Source: VGJW01 sp035286125 (GTDB lineage: Bacteria > Cyanobacteriota > Sericytochromatia > S15B-MN24 > VGJW01). Taken from it: 64,000 nucleotides of DNA. The stretch is taken from NCBI GenBank assembly GCA_035286125.1, contig JAYKIS010000013.1, forward strand, positions 5,593 to 69,592, in the 5' to 3' direction. The notes under the pieces were generated by a model. It was not told the DNA's origin. It did not search any database and saw nothing but the letters and a program-made list of their open reading frames with translations. The position numbers and the translations under genes are program-made. Shown here one piece after another: positions 33,250 to 41,143 of the stretch (position 1 is the stretch's first letter; each line of letters opens with the position of its first letter).

Positions 33250-35106
33250 TCAGTCGAGTTGGTAGAGGCCCCAGATGTTCCAGATGGGACCGCCGATGGG
33301 CGTGACCTTGAGGTTGCCGTACTTGTTGCGGACCGGGTAGAGCTGGATGCGGTTCGCGATGTAGAGGTAGGGCACCTGCTCCGAGATCAGGCGCTGGAAG
33401 CCGTGGTAGATCTCCTTGCGCTTCGTCTCGTCGAGCGTCGTCGCGCCCTTCTCGAAGAGCTTGTCGACCTCGAGTTCCCAGGGCTCGGCCTGCCACTTGG
33501 TGCTCTTGGCCAGCTTCTGGTTGAACATGTGCAGGCGTCCCTGCGAATTCCAGATGTTGCGGCCGTTGGCCGGGTCGAGCGACCCCGTGAACCCCATCAG
33601 CACGCCTTCCCAGTCCAGCGAGCTGGACGTCTTTTCGACCAGCACGTTGAAGGTGATGGGCTGGAACTTGAGGTCGATGCCCAGCTTGGCAAAGTCGGTC
33701 TTGAGAATCTGGGCGATCTGCTTGCGTTCGCTGTTTTCCGAGTTGGTGTTGAGCGTGAAGCTGACGGCGTTGCCCTTGGGGTCCTTGAGCACGCCCGAGG
33801 CGTCCTTGCGGTAGCCGGCTTCCGCCAGGATCTGCTGGGCCTTGGCGATGTCGAAGGGGTAGACCGTGACGTCCTTCGAGTAGAAGGGGCTGGTCTGGCT
33901 CTCGCACGAGATCTGCGGCTGGGCGATGCCCAGGTAGACGTTCTTGATGATGCTCTGCTTGTCGATGGCGTGGGCCAGGGCGCGACGGAAACGCACGTCG
34001 CGGAACCAGGCGCTCTTGACCGGGTCGACATAGGGCGTGCCGTCCGGCCGGACGTCACGGTTCTGGTTGAGCGTCAGGAAGAGCGTCCCGAAGTCCGGTC
34101 CCGCCTGGTAGATGGTGAAATTGCCGGACTTCTGCTTGGGTTGCAGGGCGCCGAAGTCCTGGCCGCGCAGCGGCGCATCGACGAACAGCACGTCCGTCTC
34201 GCCGCTCGTGAACTTCAGGACGCCGGCGTTCTGGTCCTTGACGATGAAGATGACCATGCCGTCCAGGTAGGGCAGGCGGTTCCCCTTGCCGTCGACGCGC
34301 CAGTAGTAGGGGTTGCGCTTGTAGACGATGCGTTGCGAGGGGACGAACTCGGCAAAGACGAATGGCCCCGAGCCGGGGATGGTCGTGACATCCGTGGCGA
34401 TGGTCCACATCTCGTTGAACCTGGGCTTGCCTGTCTTGGGGTCCTTCTCCTTGACCGACGCCTCGAGGGCGTGCCTGGGCAGGATCGGCAGCGCCGCGAA
34501 GGTCCGCAGGAAAGGTGCGAAGGGCTTGGGCGTCCGGACCTGAATGCGCAGGTTGTCCAGCTTGCGGACGGTCGGGAGCGCGTCGCCGATCGTCAGGATG
34601 TCCCGCCAGTCGGTCGGGATATCGGGGTTGAAGACGATCTGGTTGAAGGTGAAATCGACGTCATCCGCTGTGAGGGGCTTGCCGTCGGACCACTGCAGGC
34701 CTTTGCGCAGCGTGAAGGTGTAGGTGAGGTTGTCCTTGGAAACCTCCCACTTCTCGGCCAGGGCTTCCTGCATCTTGCCCGTGAGCGCGTTGGTCTCCGC
34801 CATGCCCTCGAAGAGGAAATTGAGGGGCGTGGTCGAGGAGGTCTCCTGAGCAAGCGCCAGATTGAAGGTCTTGGGGTCCGAAATCATGGCGGCCATCAGG
34901 CGACCACCGTAGGTACCCACCCCTGCCTTGAGCGCATCGGTCGGCGGCGTCTCGACGCGGGCCGGCGTGACGGTCGTGGCGTCCTTGGGCCATTCGGGCG
35001 TGCCGCCCTTGGGCGTCGTCGACCCACTGCGGTCGGAGCCTGTACAGGCGACCAGCAACGCGGTGCTGGCGGCCAGCAGGCCCCGGATGAGGCGGTTCGA
35101 GGTCAT
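33250..35106 (-). CDS. Extracytoplasmic solute-binding lipoprotein, family 5 (peptide/nickel class)
   Basis: This is the substrate-binding component for the permeases downstream. It has 618 residues with a lipoprotein signal: basic start, hydrophobic A-A-S-T-A, lipobox L-V-A-C with Cys21, then a serine/threonine-rich linker. The family-5 pattern follows: F-T-L-R-K-G-L-Q-W-S-D-G-K-P-L-T-A-D-D-V near residue 130, S-G-P-F-V-F near 247, and R-R-A-L-A-H-A-I-D-K near 378. The ligand could be a peptide, opine or metal chelate; sequence does not decide. The gene lies 57 bases after secG with no clear promoter in between, so it may be read from the accD-accA-secG direction. Confidence 0.92.
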   Translation of the reverse strand: MTSNRLIRGLLAASTALLVACTGSDRSGSTTPKGGTPEWPKDATTVTPARVETPPTDALKAGVGTYGGRLMAAMISDPKTFNLALAQETSSTTPLNFLFEGMAETNALTGKMQEALAEKWEVSKDNLTYTFTLRKGLQWSDGKPLTADDVDFTFNQIVFNPDIPTDWRDILTIGDALPTVRKLDNLRIQVRTPKPFAPFLRTFAALPILPRHALEASVKEKDPKTGKPRFNEMWTIATDVTTIPGSGPFVFAEFVPSQRIVYKRNPYYWRVDGKGNRLPYLDGMVIFIVKDQNAGVLKFTSGETDVLFVDAPLRGQDFGALQPKQKSGNFTIYQAGPDFGTLFLTLNQNRDVRPDGTPYVDPVKSAWFRDVRFRRALAHAIDKQSIIKNVYLGIAQPQISCESQTSPFYSKDVTVYPFDIAKAQQILAEAGYRKDASGVLKDPKGNAVSFTLNTNSENSERKQIAQILKTDFAKLGIDLKFQPITFNVLVEKTSSSLDWEGVLMGFTGSLDPANGRNIWNSQGRLHMFNQKLAKSTKWQAEPWELEVDKLFEKGATTLDETKRKEIYHGFQRLISEQVPYLYIANRIQLYPVRNKYGNLKVTPIGGPIWNIWGLYQLD

Positions 35107-35163
35107 GGCTGCGACTCCGGCGTGGATGGGGATGCGGCGAGCGGATCGACGGGGCGACCGGCG

Positions 35164-35403
35164 TCAGAGGGTCGGGCGTGCCAGGACCGCGAGGCCGATG
35201 GCCGTGAGGAACCACGCGGCCGTGATGAAGGCCGTGACACGGTTGAGGCCGGCCTCGACGCCCTTCTGGCTGCCGAAGACGTGGGCGGAACCCCCGATGC
35301 CGGCAAGACCTTCTCCCTTGGCGGAGTGCAGCAGGACACCCACGATCAGCGCGAGCGAGAGCGTGAGCTGCAGGGCGGTCAGGACGATTTCGAGAAACTT
35401 CAC
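35164..35403 (-). CDS. secG: Protein translocase subunit SecG
   Basis: SecG is the small auxiliary subunit of the SecYEG channel in the inner membrane. The 79-aa protein has two membrane segments (about 8-26 and 56-75) joined by the family loop L-L-H-S-A-K-G-E-G-L-A-G-I-G-G-S-A-H-V-F-G. The start is GTG 35403 (V-K-F-L-E read as Met). AAGGAAGG lies about 12 bases upstream. It follows accA by 42 bases on the same strand. Confidence 0.94.
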   Translation of the reverse strand: MKFLEIVLTALQLTLSLALIVGVLLHSAKGEGLAGIGGSAHVFGSQKGVEAGLNRVTAFITAAWFLTAIGLAVLARPTL

Positions 35404-35432
35404 CGGTGAAGGGCCTTCCTTGTCTTGATGAT

Positions 35433-35441
35433 TTTATAACA
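35433..35441 (-). promoter_or_regulatory. Candidate extended -10 promoter of secG
   Basis: The minus strand reads TGTTATAAA, an extended -10 (TGN plus TATAAA), in the 42-base gap between accA and secG. No good -35 is present, as is common for extended -10 promoters. Expected start about 20 bases before the secG GTG. Confidence 0.45.
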
Positions 35442-35445
35442 CGGG

Positions 35446-36417
35446 CTAGAACATCTCGGCATGACGCCCCATGGCGGCGAATTTCGCCGCACGCGTCTCG
35501 ATGAGGTTGATGCCGGGTTGCCGGACCAGATCCTGCAGGGCCTCGTCCAGGGCCTCGGCCAGCAGCATCGGGGCCTGGACCGGGTCGCGGTGGGCCCCAC
35601 CGGGGGGTTCCGGAATGATGCCGTCGATGATGCCCAGCTCCATCAGGTCCGGTGCCGTCATGCGCAGGGCCTCCGCCGCACGCATCGCCTGGCTGCCGTC
35701 CTTCCAGAGGATGGCAGCGCAGCCTTCGGGAGAGATGACGGCGTAGTACGCGTGCTCGAGCATCAGCATACGGTCGGCGACACCCAGCCCCAGCGCGCCG
35801 CCCGAGGACCCCTCGCCGATGACGATCGACACGATGGGAACAGGCAGGCGGGCCATCTCCATCATGTTCCGCGAGATCGCGGCGGACTGGCCCCGCGCCT
35901 CGGCGTCGATACCGGGATAGGCCCCGGGCGTGTCGATCAGGGTGACGATCGGCATGCCGAATTTGGCCGCGTGCCGGAACAGCCGGAGCGCCTTGCGGTA
36001 GCCCTCGGGATGGGCCATGCCGAAGTTGCGGGCGAGGTTGTCCTTGGTGTCGCGGCCCTTCTGGTGGCCGACGAACATCACCGTCCGGCCCCGGAAGACG
36101 CCGATGCCGCCCACGATCGCCTTGTCGTCGAAGCCCTGGCGGTCGCCGTGCAACTCGAGGAAGGACGTCGTGACGGCCTGGATGTGATCGAGCGTCGTCG
36201 GCCTCGCGGGGTGCCGGGCGATCTGGACGCGCTGGGAGGGCTTCAGGTTGCGCATGACGGCGAGGCGGACCTGGGCCAGTCGGTCCTCCATGCGTCGGAC
36301 CTCTGCGCCCAGGTCGACGGGGCTGGCGGCCGCGAGTTCGCGGAAGCGATCCAGTTCGCTCTCGATCTCGAGGATGGGCCGCTCGAAGTCGAGGACGAGA
36401 CGCGGGCGGTTGCTCAT
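35446..36417 (-). CDS. accA: Acetyl-CoA carboxylase carboxyltransferase subunit alpha
   Basis: This is the alpha half of the carboxyltransferase that makes malonyl-CoA, the first step of fatty-acid synthesis. The 323-aa protein has the usual length: N-terminal L-D-F-E-R-P-I-L-E-I-E-S, then H-P-A-R-P-T-T-L-D at about residue 88, F-L-E-L-H-G-D-R, G-H-Q-K-G-R-D-T-K, I-D-T-P-G-A-Y-P-G near 163 and G-E-G-S-S-G-G-A-L near 199. All conserved blocks are intact. It overlaps accD by four bases (ATGA), so the two subunits are translated together, which suits their 1:1 complex. Confidence 0.97.
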   Translation of the reverse strand: MSNRPRLVLDFERPILEIESELDRFRELAAASPVDLGAEVRRMEDRLAQVRLAVMRNLKPSQRVQIARHPARPTTLDHIQAVTTSFLELHGDRQGFDDKAIVGGIGVFRGRTVMFVGHQKGRDTKDNLARNFGMAHPEGYRKALRLFRHAAKFGMPIVTLIDTPGAYPGIDAEARGQSAAISRNMMEMARLPVPIVSIVIGEGSSGGALGLGVADRMLMLEHAYYAVISPEGCAAILWKDGSQAMRAAEALRMTAPDLMELGIIDGIIPEPPGGAHRDPVQAPMLLAEALDEALQDLVRQPGINLIETRAAKFAAMGRHAEMF

Positions 36418-37292
36418 GCCGGTACCCCCCGGTGCATCGCGAGCAATTGGGCGATGACCTCACGCAGCTTGTGGCGCGGGACAAGCATGTCGATCTGCCC
36501 GTGCTTCATCAGCCACTCGGCAGTCTGGAACTCGGGCGGCGTCTTCTGGCGGATGGTCTGCTCGATCACGCGACGACCGGCGAAGCCGATGGTTGCCCCG
36601 GGCTCGGCCAGGATCAGGTCGGACAGCGTCGCAAACGAGGCCGACACGCCCCCTGTCGTGGGGTCGGCCAGCAGCGAGATGGCCAGCCTGCCGGCTTCGT
36701 GGAGCTGTGCCATGGCCGTCGAGGTCTTGGCCATCTGCATCAGGGAGAGCGTGCCCTCCTGCATGCGCGCACCACCCGAGGCTGTCACGATCAGCAGGTC
36801 GAGATGCTCGACCCGGGCAGCATCGATGATGCGGGCCACGCGTTCCCCGACGACCGAGCCCATGGACCCGCCCATGAAGCTGAAGTCCATGATGGCCAGC
36901 GCCAGGCGATGGCCGTGGATCCGGCCGATGCCCGTGAGCACGGCTTCGGCAGCCGGATCGGTCGCGTGGGCCTGGGCAAGGCGGCGTGCGTAGGGCTTGG
37001 TGTCGACAAAAGCCAGCGGGTCTTCGGAGCGCAACTCGCGGCCGCGCTCCGTAAAGCTGCCCGGGTCTACCAGCTGCGCCAGCCGCGTGCGACCGTCGAG
37101 GCGGAAGTGATGGCCGCAATGCGGGCACACGTGCAGGTTCGCCTCGAGGTCCTTGTTGTAGATGGGCGTCCCGCAGGAGTGGCACTTGGTCCAGAGGCCG
37201 TCGGGCATATCCCGGCGGATGCGCTCCGTGTCGACCAGGGAGCGCTCCTTCTTGCGAGTCTCGAACCAGTCGCGGAGGGTCATGGGCGGCAT
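36414..37292 (-). CDS. accD: Acetyl-CoA carboxylase carboxyltransferase subunit beta
   Basis: This is the beta half of the acetyl-CoA carboxyltransferase. The 292-aa protein has the N-terminal four-cysteine zinc ribbon (C-H-S-C at about residues 38-41 and C-P-H-C at about 57-60), then G-S-M-G-S-V-V-G-E-R, S-G-G-A-R-M-Q-E-G and the T-T-G-G-V-S-A-S-F block, all typical. The start may be ATG 37292 or the ATG nine bases later at 37283 (M-T-L-R-D-W-F). Neither has a clear ribosome site. It is divergent from the gamma-carbonic anhydrase-like gene with 53 bases between. Confidence 0.96.
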   Translation of the reverse strand: MPPMTLRDWFETRKKERSLVDTERIRRDMPDGLWTKCHSCGTPIYNKDLEANLHVCPHCGHHFRLDGRTRLAQLVDPGSFTERGRELRSEDPLAFVDTKPYARRLAQAHATDPAAEAVLTGIGRIHGHRLALAIMDFSFMGGSMGSVVGERVARIIDAARVEHLDLLIVTASGGARMQEGTLSLMQMAKTSTAMAQLHEAGRLAISLLADPTTGGVSASFATLSDLILAEPGATIGFAGRRVIEQTIRQKTPPEFQTAEWLMKHGQIDMLVPRHKLREVIAQLLAMHRGVPA

Positions 37293-37300
37293 GCTAGCAT
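37291..37300. promoter_or_regulatory. Palindromic extended -10 candidate between accD and the carbonic anhydrase gene
   Basis: ATGCTAGCAT is a perfect palindrome, so both strands read TGCTAGCAT, an extended -10 shape. It could serve as a shared divergent promoter core. If used leftward, accD transcription would start near 37284 and the ATG at 37283 would be leaderless. Confidence 0.3.
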
Positions 37301-37345
37301 GGCCCGCTTCCCAGCCTTGTCTTGCGCCATGTCGCCGGAGGTCCC

Positions 37346-37894
37346 GTGACGGAACCGATCATGCGTCCCGAGATGGCCGACGATGCGTGGATCGCCCCCG
37401 GAGCGACCGTGGTAGGGGATGTCCGTCTGGGCTCGGGGGCGTCCGTCTGGTTTCACGCGACGGTCCGGGCGGACGTGTCGCCGGTGCGGATTGGCGGCGG
37501 GACCAACATCCAGGATGGTGCCGTGGTCCACGTGGATGCGGATGCGCCCTGCACCATCGGCAACCATTGCACGCTCGGGCATGGGGCCGTCGTCCACGGG
37601 GCGACGCTCGGTGATCACGTGCTGGTCGGGATCAGAGCCACCATCCTGTCCGGGGCCGTTGTCGGCAACGATGTCCTGATCGGGGCCGGTGCGCTCGTGA
37701 CCGGGGGTGAGCGTATTCCGGATGGCGTGCTGGTTCTGGGCATGCCTGCCCGCGTCGTGCGTTCCTTGTCCGACGAGGAGCGCGAGGGCCTCAGGCGCTC
37801 GGCCCGCCACTACATCGCGAACGCCGCGCGCTACAGGGCCGCCGGAATCGAGGACGCCGCGCGCGGTTGGCCGGGCCCTACAGGTAGTCGTTGA
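37346..37894 (+). CDS. Gamma-carbonic anhydrase-like hexapeptide protein (YrdA/PaaY family)
   Basis: The 182-aa cytoplasmic trimeric left-handed beta-helix protein probably binds zinc. Repeats of the type (V/I)-G-x-x-x-x-(V/I) run through residues 20-140: S-V-W-F-H-A-T-V-R-A-D, N-I-Q-D-G-A-V-V-H-V-D, N-H-C-T-L-G-H-G-A-V-V-H-G. The three zinc-ligand histidines of the family fit H in V-V-H-V-D and the two in L-G-H-G-A-V-V-H-G. Carbonic anhydrase activity is not assured for this family. The GTG at 37346 has GGAGG at a good distance and is preferred over TTG 37322 and ATG 37361. Its end overlaps the convergent phospholipase D gene by 17 bases. Confidence 0.88.
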   Translation: MTEPIMRPEMADDAWIAPGATVVGDVRLGSGASVWFHATVRADVSPVRIGGGTNIQDGAVVHVDADAPCTIGNHCTLGHGAVVHGATLGDHVLVGIRATILSGAVVGNDVLIGAGALVTGGERIPDGVLVLGMPARVVRSLSDEEREGLRRSARHYIANAARYRAAGIEDAARGWPGPTGSR

Positions 37895-39143
37895 ACCACT
37901 CGGCCAGCAGGACCGAGATGTAGGACCGGGGCTGGATTTCGAGGTCGTGGTCGTTCGGCAGACGGGAAGTCGCCCAGTCCGCCTCGAAGACGCGTTTCTC
38001 GGCGTCGGCCACGACATCGGGGGCAGTGATGGCCAGTGAGACCTCGAGGTTCTCGTACATGCTGCGGGCGTCGGCATTGGCCGATCCCAGGACCACCATC
38101 CGGTCGTCGAAGGACCAGTACTTGATGTGGCTGAACGTCCGGTCGAACAGCCGGACCTCGACGCCGGCGTCACGCAGGATGCGCCCGTAGTGCTTGTTGA
38201 CGGTGCGGAAGATCTTCGAGTCGTTGGCCACCGGCAACATGATCTGGACCGAAACACCCCGGCGGTGCGCCGCGAGCAGTTCGTCGATCAGCGTGTCCTC
38301 GCTGACGTAGATGTGGAACATGCGAATGCGCTCGCGCGCAGCCCGGATCGAGCGGATGAGCGCGCCGTGGATCTCGCGGCGCCGCTTCGGGTCGTACGGG
38401 TTGGTGATGGCCAGAGCCGCCGCATGGGTGCCGGCAGGCTCCGCCGCCTGAGGCAGGGGCAACGCCTCGGCCGGGCCGTCGCCCGACGTGTTCCAGTCCG
38501 ACTGGAATTCCTGGTGCATCTGCAGGGCTGCGGTGCCGCGCACGTCGATCAGCAGGTCGTGCCACGAGACGGCATACTCGTCGCCTACGTTCATGCCGCC
38601 TGTCAGGCCCCGCTGGCCGTCCGCAAGGTAGAGCTTGCGATGCGTCAGGTGCAGGTCCGCCGCACGAACCAGCTTGCGGTTGTAGAGCCGCACCGGGATG
38701 CCGGCGTCCGTCAGGATGGTCGTGACGGCGCGGTCCGTGTCCCAGTGGCGGGACCCGAAGGTATCGAGGATGACCCGGACGTCGACGCCGGCACGCTTGC
38801 GTTCCCGCAAGGCCTGGGCGAGGGCGATGCCCGTGGCGTCGTTATGCCAGATGAAGGTCTCGATCCAGAGCGTGCGCCTGGCGGAGCGGACCAGATCGTG
38901 GATGGCGGCAAACCCCTCGGTGCCGTCGAGGTGGAGACGGATGTCGTTGTCGGTCGAGGGCTTGCGGGCCAGCTCCTGGCCGAACGCCTGAAGCATGGCA
39001 TCGGCGCGGGTGTCGCGCGCGGCCAGCCGTGCGCCCGTGGTCGCTCCCCGGAAGCCGGGCAGGACGGTCCCGCACCCCTGGACCACGAGGGCCAGGAGGA
39101 TCAGGAGGCTGGAGAGCAGACGCACAAAGGTGTCATCGCCCAT
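37878..39143 (-). CDS. Phospholipase D-superfamily protein (cardiolipin synthase-like), lipoprotein
   Basis: The 421-aa protein has two HKD catalytic motifs: H-R-K-L-Y-L-A-D followed by G-L-T-G-G-M-N at about residue 168, and H-I-K-Y-W-S-F-D followed by V-L-G-S-A-N at about 339, the arrangement of cardiolipin synthases (ClsA/ClsB-type). Two phosphatidylglycerols, or another pair of lipid headgroups, would be the substrates. The N-terminus has a hydrophobic stretch L-L-S-S-L-L-I-L-L-A-L-V-V-Q-G-C ending in a lipobox-like cysteine at 24, in place of the two membrane helices of ClsA. It would thus be anchored on the outer face of the inner membrane or on the outer membrane. It is convergent with the carbonic anhydrase-like gene. 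Confidence 0.88.
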   Translation of the reverse strand: MGDDTFVRLLSSLLILLALVVQGCGTVLPGFRGATTGARLAARDTRADAMLQAFGQELARKPSTDNDIRLHLDGTEGFAAIHDLVRSARRTLWIETFIWHNDATGIALAQALRERKRAGVDVRVILDTFGSRHWDTDRAVTTILTDAGIPVRLYNRKLVRAADLHLTHRKLYLADGQRGLTGGMNVGDEYAVSWHDLLIDVRGTAALQMHQEFQSDWNTSGDGPAEALPLPQAAEPAGTHAAALAITNPYDPKRRREIHGALIRSIRAARERIRMFHIYVSEDTLIDELLAAHRRGVSVQIMLPVANDSKIFRTVNKHYGRILRDAGVEVRLFDRTFSHIKYWSFDDRMVVLGSANADARSMYENLEVSLAITAPDVVADAEKRVFEADWATSRLPNDHDLEIQPRSYISVLLAEWFNDYL

Positions 39144-39199
39144 TTCCCCAAAGGACTGACGTGATTTAAGCTCGACTTTACCTTTGATCGGAGGTGGTG

Positions 39200-40141
39200 A
39201 TGGCGCGACTCGTCTTCATGGGAACGCCGGCCTTTGCCGTGCCCGCCCTCGAGGCCTTGCTGGCCGCCGGTCATGACGTGCTGGCCGTGGTCACGCAGCC
39301 GGACCGCCCGAGCGGGCGCGGTCAGCAGTTGCAGCCTTGTCCGGTCAAGGCCCGCGCGCTCGAGGCGGGGCTCGAGGTGCTGCAACCGGAGCGCCTGCGT
39401 CGCGACGAGGCCGTCAAGGCGCGCCTGCAGGACCTGGCAGCCGATGCCTTCATCGTGGTGGCCTTCGGTCAGCTTTTGCCCCCAGAGGTCCTCGCGATGC
39501 CCGCACACGGTTGCCTGAACATCCACGGGAGCCTGTTGCCCCGGCATCGGGGCGCCGCGCCCGTGGCGCGGGCGATCATGGCCGGTGATGCCGAGTCGGG
39601 CATCAGCCTGATGCGTCTCGATGAAGGCATGGACACGGGGCCGGTCATTGCCGAGGCACGGACGGTCATCGGGGCCCGCGAGACGGCAGGGCAGCTGGCG
39701 GATCGCCTGGCGTTGCTCGGTGCGGATCTGCTCGTCCGCGAGCTTGGGCCGTGGTTGGCCGGGGCGCGGCCCGAACAGCCCCAGGATGAGGCGCGCGCCA
39801 CGCTTGCGCCCAAGCTCGACAAGGCCGAAGCCGAGATCGACTGGTCGCTTGCCGCAACTGTCCTCGACGCGCGTATCCGGGGCCTGTTGCCCTGGCCCGG
39901 AGCCCGGACCCGGTTCGCCGGTCTCGAGATCAAGGTCCACGCGGCCCAGCCCGGGGACTTGTCGGCCGGTGACGCGCTCCCAGGCACGGTGGTGCGTGTC
40001 GATGCGGAGGGGTGGTGGGTGGCTTGCGGCACGGGGACGCTGCGTTTGTCGCAGGTCCAGGTGCCGGGCAGGAAGGCCATGCCGGCCGTCGAGGCGGCCC
40101 GGGGTCTGCCCGCTCTGGTCGCGGGTGTCCGGCTGGGCTGA
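39200..40141 (+). CDS. fmt: Methionyl-tRNA formyltransferase
   Basis: It formylates initiator Met-tRNA for translation initiation. The 313-aa protein has the usual length. Motifs: V-F-M-G-T-P-A-F-A-V-P at the N-terminus, Q-P-D-R-P-S-G-R-G, and the catalytic N-I-H-G-S-L-L-P-R-H-R-G-A-A-P at about residue 110, followed by D-E-G-M-D-T-G-P-V. The C-terminal OB-fold region begins near residue 208. GGAGG is followed by GTG, GTG and ATG in a row; ATG 39200 is chosen. No peptide deformylase gene is adjacent. It is convergent with folK, three bases apart. Confidence 0.96.
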   Translation: MARLVFMGTPAFAVPALEALLAAGHDVLAVVTQPDRPSGRGQQLQPCPVKARALEAGLEVLQPERLRRDEAVKARLQDLAADAFIVVAFGQLLPPEVLAMPAHGCLNIHGSLLPRHRGAAPVARAIMAGDAESGISLMRLDEGMDTGPVIAEARTVIGARETAGQLADRLALLGADLLVRELGPWLAGARPEQPQDEARATLAPKLDKAEAEIDWSLAATVLDARIRGLLPWPGARTRFAGLEIKVHAAQPGDLSAGDALPGTVVRVDAEGWWVACGTGTLRLSQVQVPGRKAMPAVEAARGLPALVAGVRLG

Positions 40142-40144
40142 GGC

Positions 40145-40636
40145 TCAGGAGTGAGCGAGCGGCCGGACGACGGTCGTGGTCTTGAGCCCGCCCAGCATGT
40201 CCTCGACCGAGAGGCCCAGGATGGGATGTACGGCGTCAGGCGCAATCTCGGCCAGGGGTACGAGCACGAAGGCCCGGTCATGCATCCGGATGTGCGGAAT
40301 GATCAGGCGCGGTTCCGCGACCAGCAGATCGTCGTACAGCAGGATGTCGAGGTCGATGGCACGTGGCCCCCACGTGACGGTCTGCTCGCGCTGCATCTCG
40401 GCCTCGAGGCCTTGCAGGGCATCGAGCAGGGACATGGGCGCCAACTGGGTCTCGATGCGGACGACGGCGTTGACGTACCACTCCTGGTCGGGCATCTCGA
40501 GCGGTTCCGTCTCGTACAGTTCGGAGTGACTTCGGACCTCGATCTGGGGATGCTTGGAGAGCTTGATGATGGCCCGGGTCACGAAGTCGGCCCGGTCCCC
40601 CACGTTGGAACCCAGCGAGACGTAGACTGTCGCCAA
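40145..40636 (-). CDS. folK: 2-amino-4-hydroxy-6-hydroxymethyldihydropteridine pyrophosphokinase
   Basis: It transfers pyrophosphate from ATP to the pterin in folate synthesis. The 163-aa protein has all the family blocks: Y-V-S-L-G-S-N-V-G-D-R at residues 5-15, Y-E-T-E-P-L near 41, Y-V-N-A-V-V near 54, and the ATP/Mg site W-G-P-R-A-I-D-L-D-I-L-L-Y at about 89-101. It appears to be alone rather than in a fol operon, with its own extended -10 candidate upstream. Confidence 0.96.
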   Translation of the reverse strand: MATVYVSLGSNVGDRADFVTRAIIKLSKHPQIEVRSHSELYETEPLEMPDQEWYVNAVVRIETQLAPMSLLDALQGLEAEMQREQTVTWGPRAIDLDILLYDDLLVAEPRLIIPHIRMHDRAFVLVPLAEIAPDAVHPILGLSVEDMLGGLKTTTVVRPLAHS

Positions 40637-40670
40637 GTGCGCCTCCCCGGGAGCCGCTGCGGTGTCGGAA

Positions 40671-40690
40671 GGCCCCCTTGCCCGGGGGCC
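40671..40690 (-). terminator. GC-rich hairpin after the trmD/roadblock operon
   Basis: GGCCCCC at 40671-40677 pairs with GGGGGCC at 40684-40690 around a six-base loop. It lies 31 bases after the roadblock stop on the minus strand. It is followed by TTCC rather than a full T-run, so termination is probable but unproven. Confidence 0.45.
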
Positions 40691-40699
40691 ATCATAACA
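40691..40699 (-). promoter_or_regulatory. Candidate extended -10 promoter of folK
   Basis: The minus strand reads TGTTATGAT, TGN plus a near-consensus -10, about 55 bases before the folK start. It abuts the upstream edge of the hairpin, so the transcript would begin inside that hairpin sequence. Confidence 0.4.
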
Positions 40700-40720
40700 T
40701 CCCCCGCCAGGGTGGCCGAT

Positions 40721-41143
40721 CTACTCCGCGTGGTGCATCTGGTTGATGGCGCTGGTCAGGGCCACGGCCGTCTGCTGGGCCTGGACCTTGACCAGGCCCG
40801 TCTTCGTCTGGTCGTCGAAGACCACGACCAGGATGTCGTTGGTTCCCAAGGCATACATGAATACCGAGGCCGTCTCGCCCTGCTGGAACATCGCCTGGAA
40901 CTCGGTCTCGCCAATCATGCGGGCGACGGCGCGGGTCGAGGCGAAGGCACCGCTGACGAGTGAGGCCATGGCCTGACAGTCGAGGCCCATGGTGTCGCCC
41001 TGTGTTGCCAGAACCTGGCCGGACTTCTCGATCAGGAGTGCGGCAACGGCATCCACGTCATGGACGAGACCTTGAAGGAGCTTCTGGATCCTCTGGATCC
41101 CGTCCTCGGTCACGACGAAGTTCGTCAGTATCTTGTTGATCAC
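40721..41143 (-). CDS. Roadblock/LC7-domain protein (MglB-like)
   Basis: The 140-aa small cytoplasmic protein has a roadblock/LC7 fold: helix with I-Q-R-I-Q-K-L-L-Q-G-L, then D-A-V-A-A-L-L-I-E-K-S-G-Q-V-L-A near residue 35, and strands S-V-F-M-Y-A-L-G and D-I-L-V-V-V-F-D-D-Q-T-K-T-G-L-V. Such proteins regulate small Ras-like GTPases of the MglA type, or bind other signalling proteins. No GTPase gene is nearby. The GTG at 41143 overlaps the trmD stop (GTGA), so it is the last gene of the ylqD-rimM-trmD operon. That pairing with a tRNA-modification gene is unusual. Confidence 0.88.
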   Translation of the reverse strand: MINKILTNFVVTEDGIQRIQKLLQGLVHDVDAVAALLIEKSGQVLATQGDTMGLDCQAMASLVSGAFASTRAVARMIGETEFQAMFQQGETASVFMYALGTNDILVVVFDDQTKTGLVKVQAQQTAVALTSAINQMHHAE

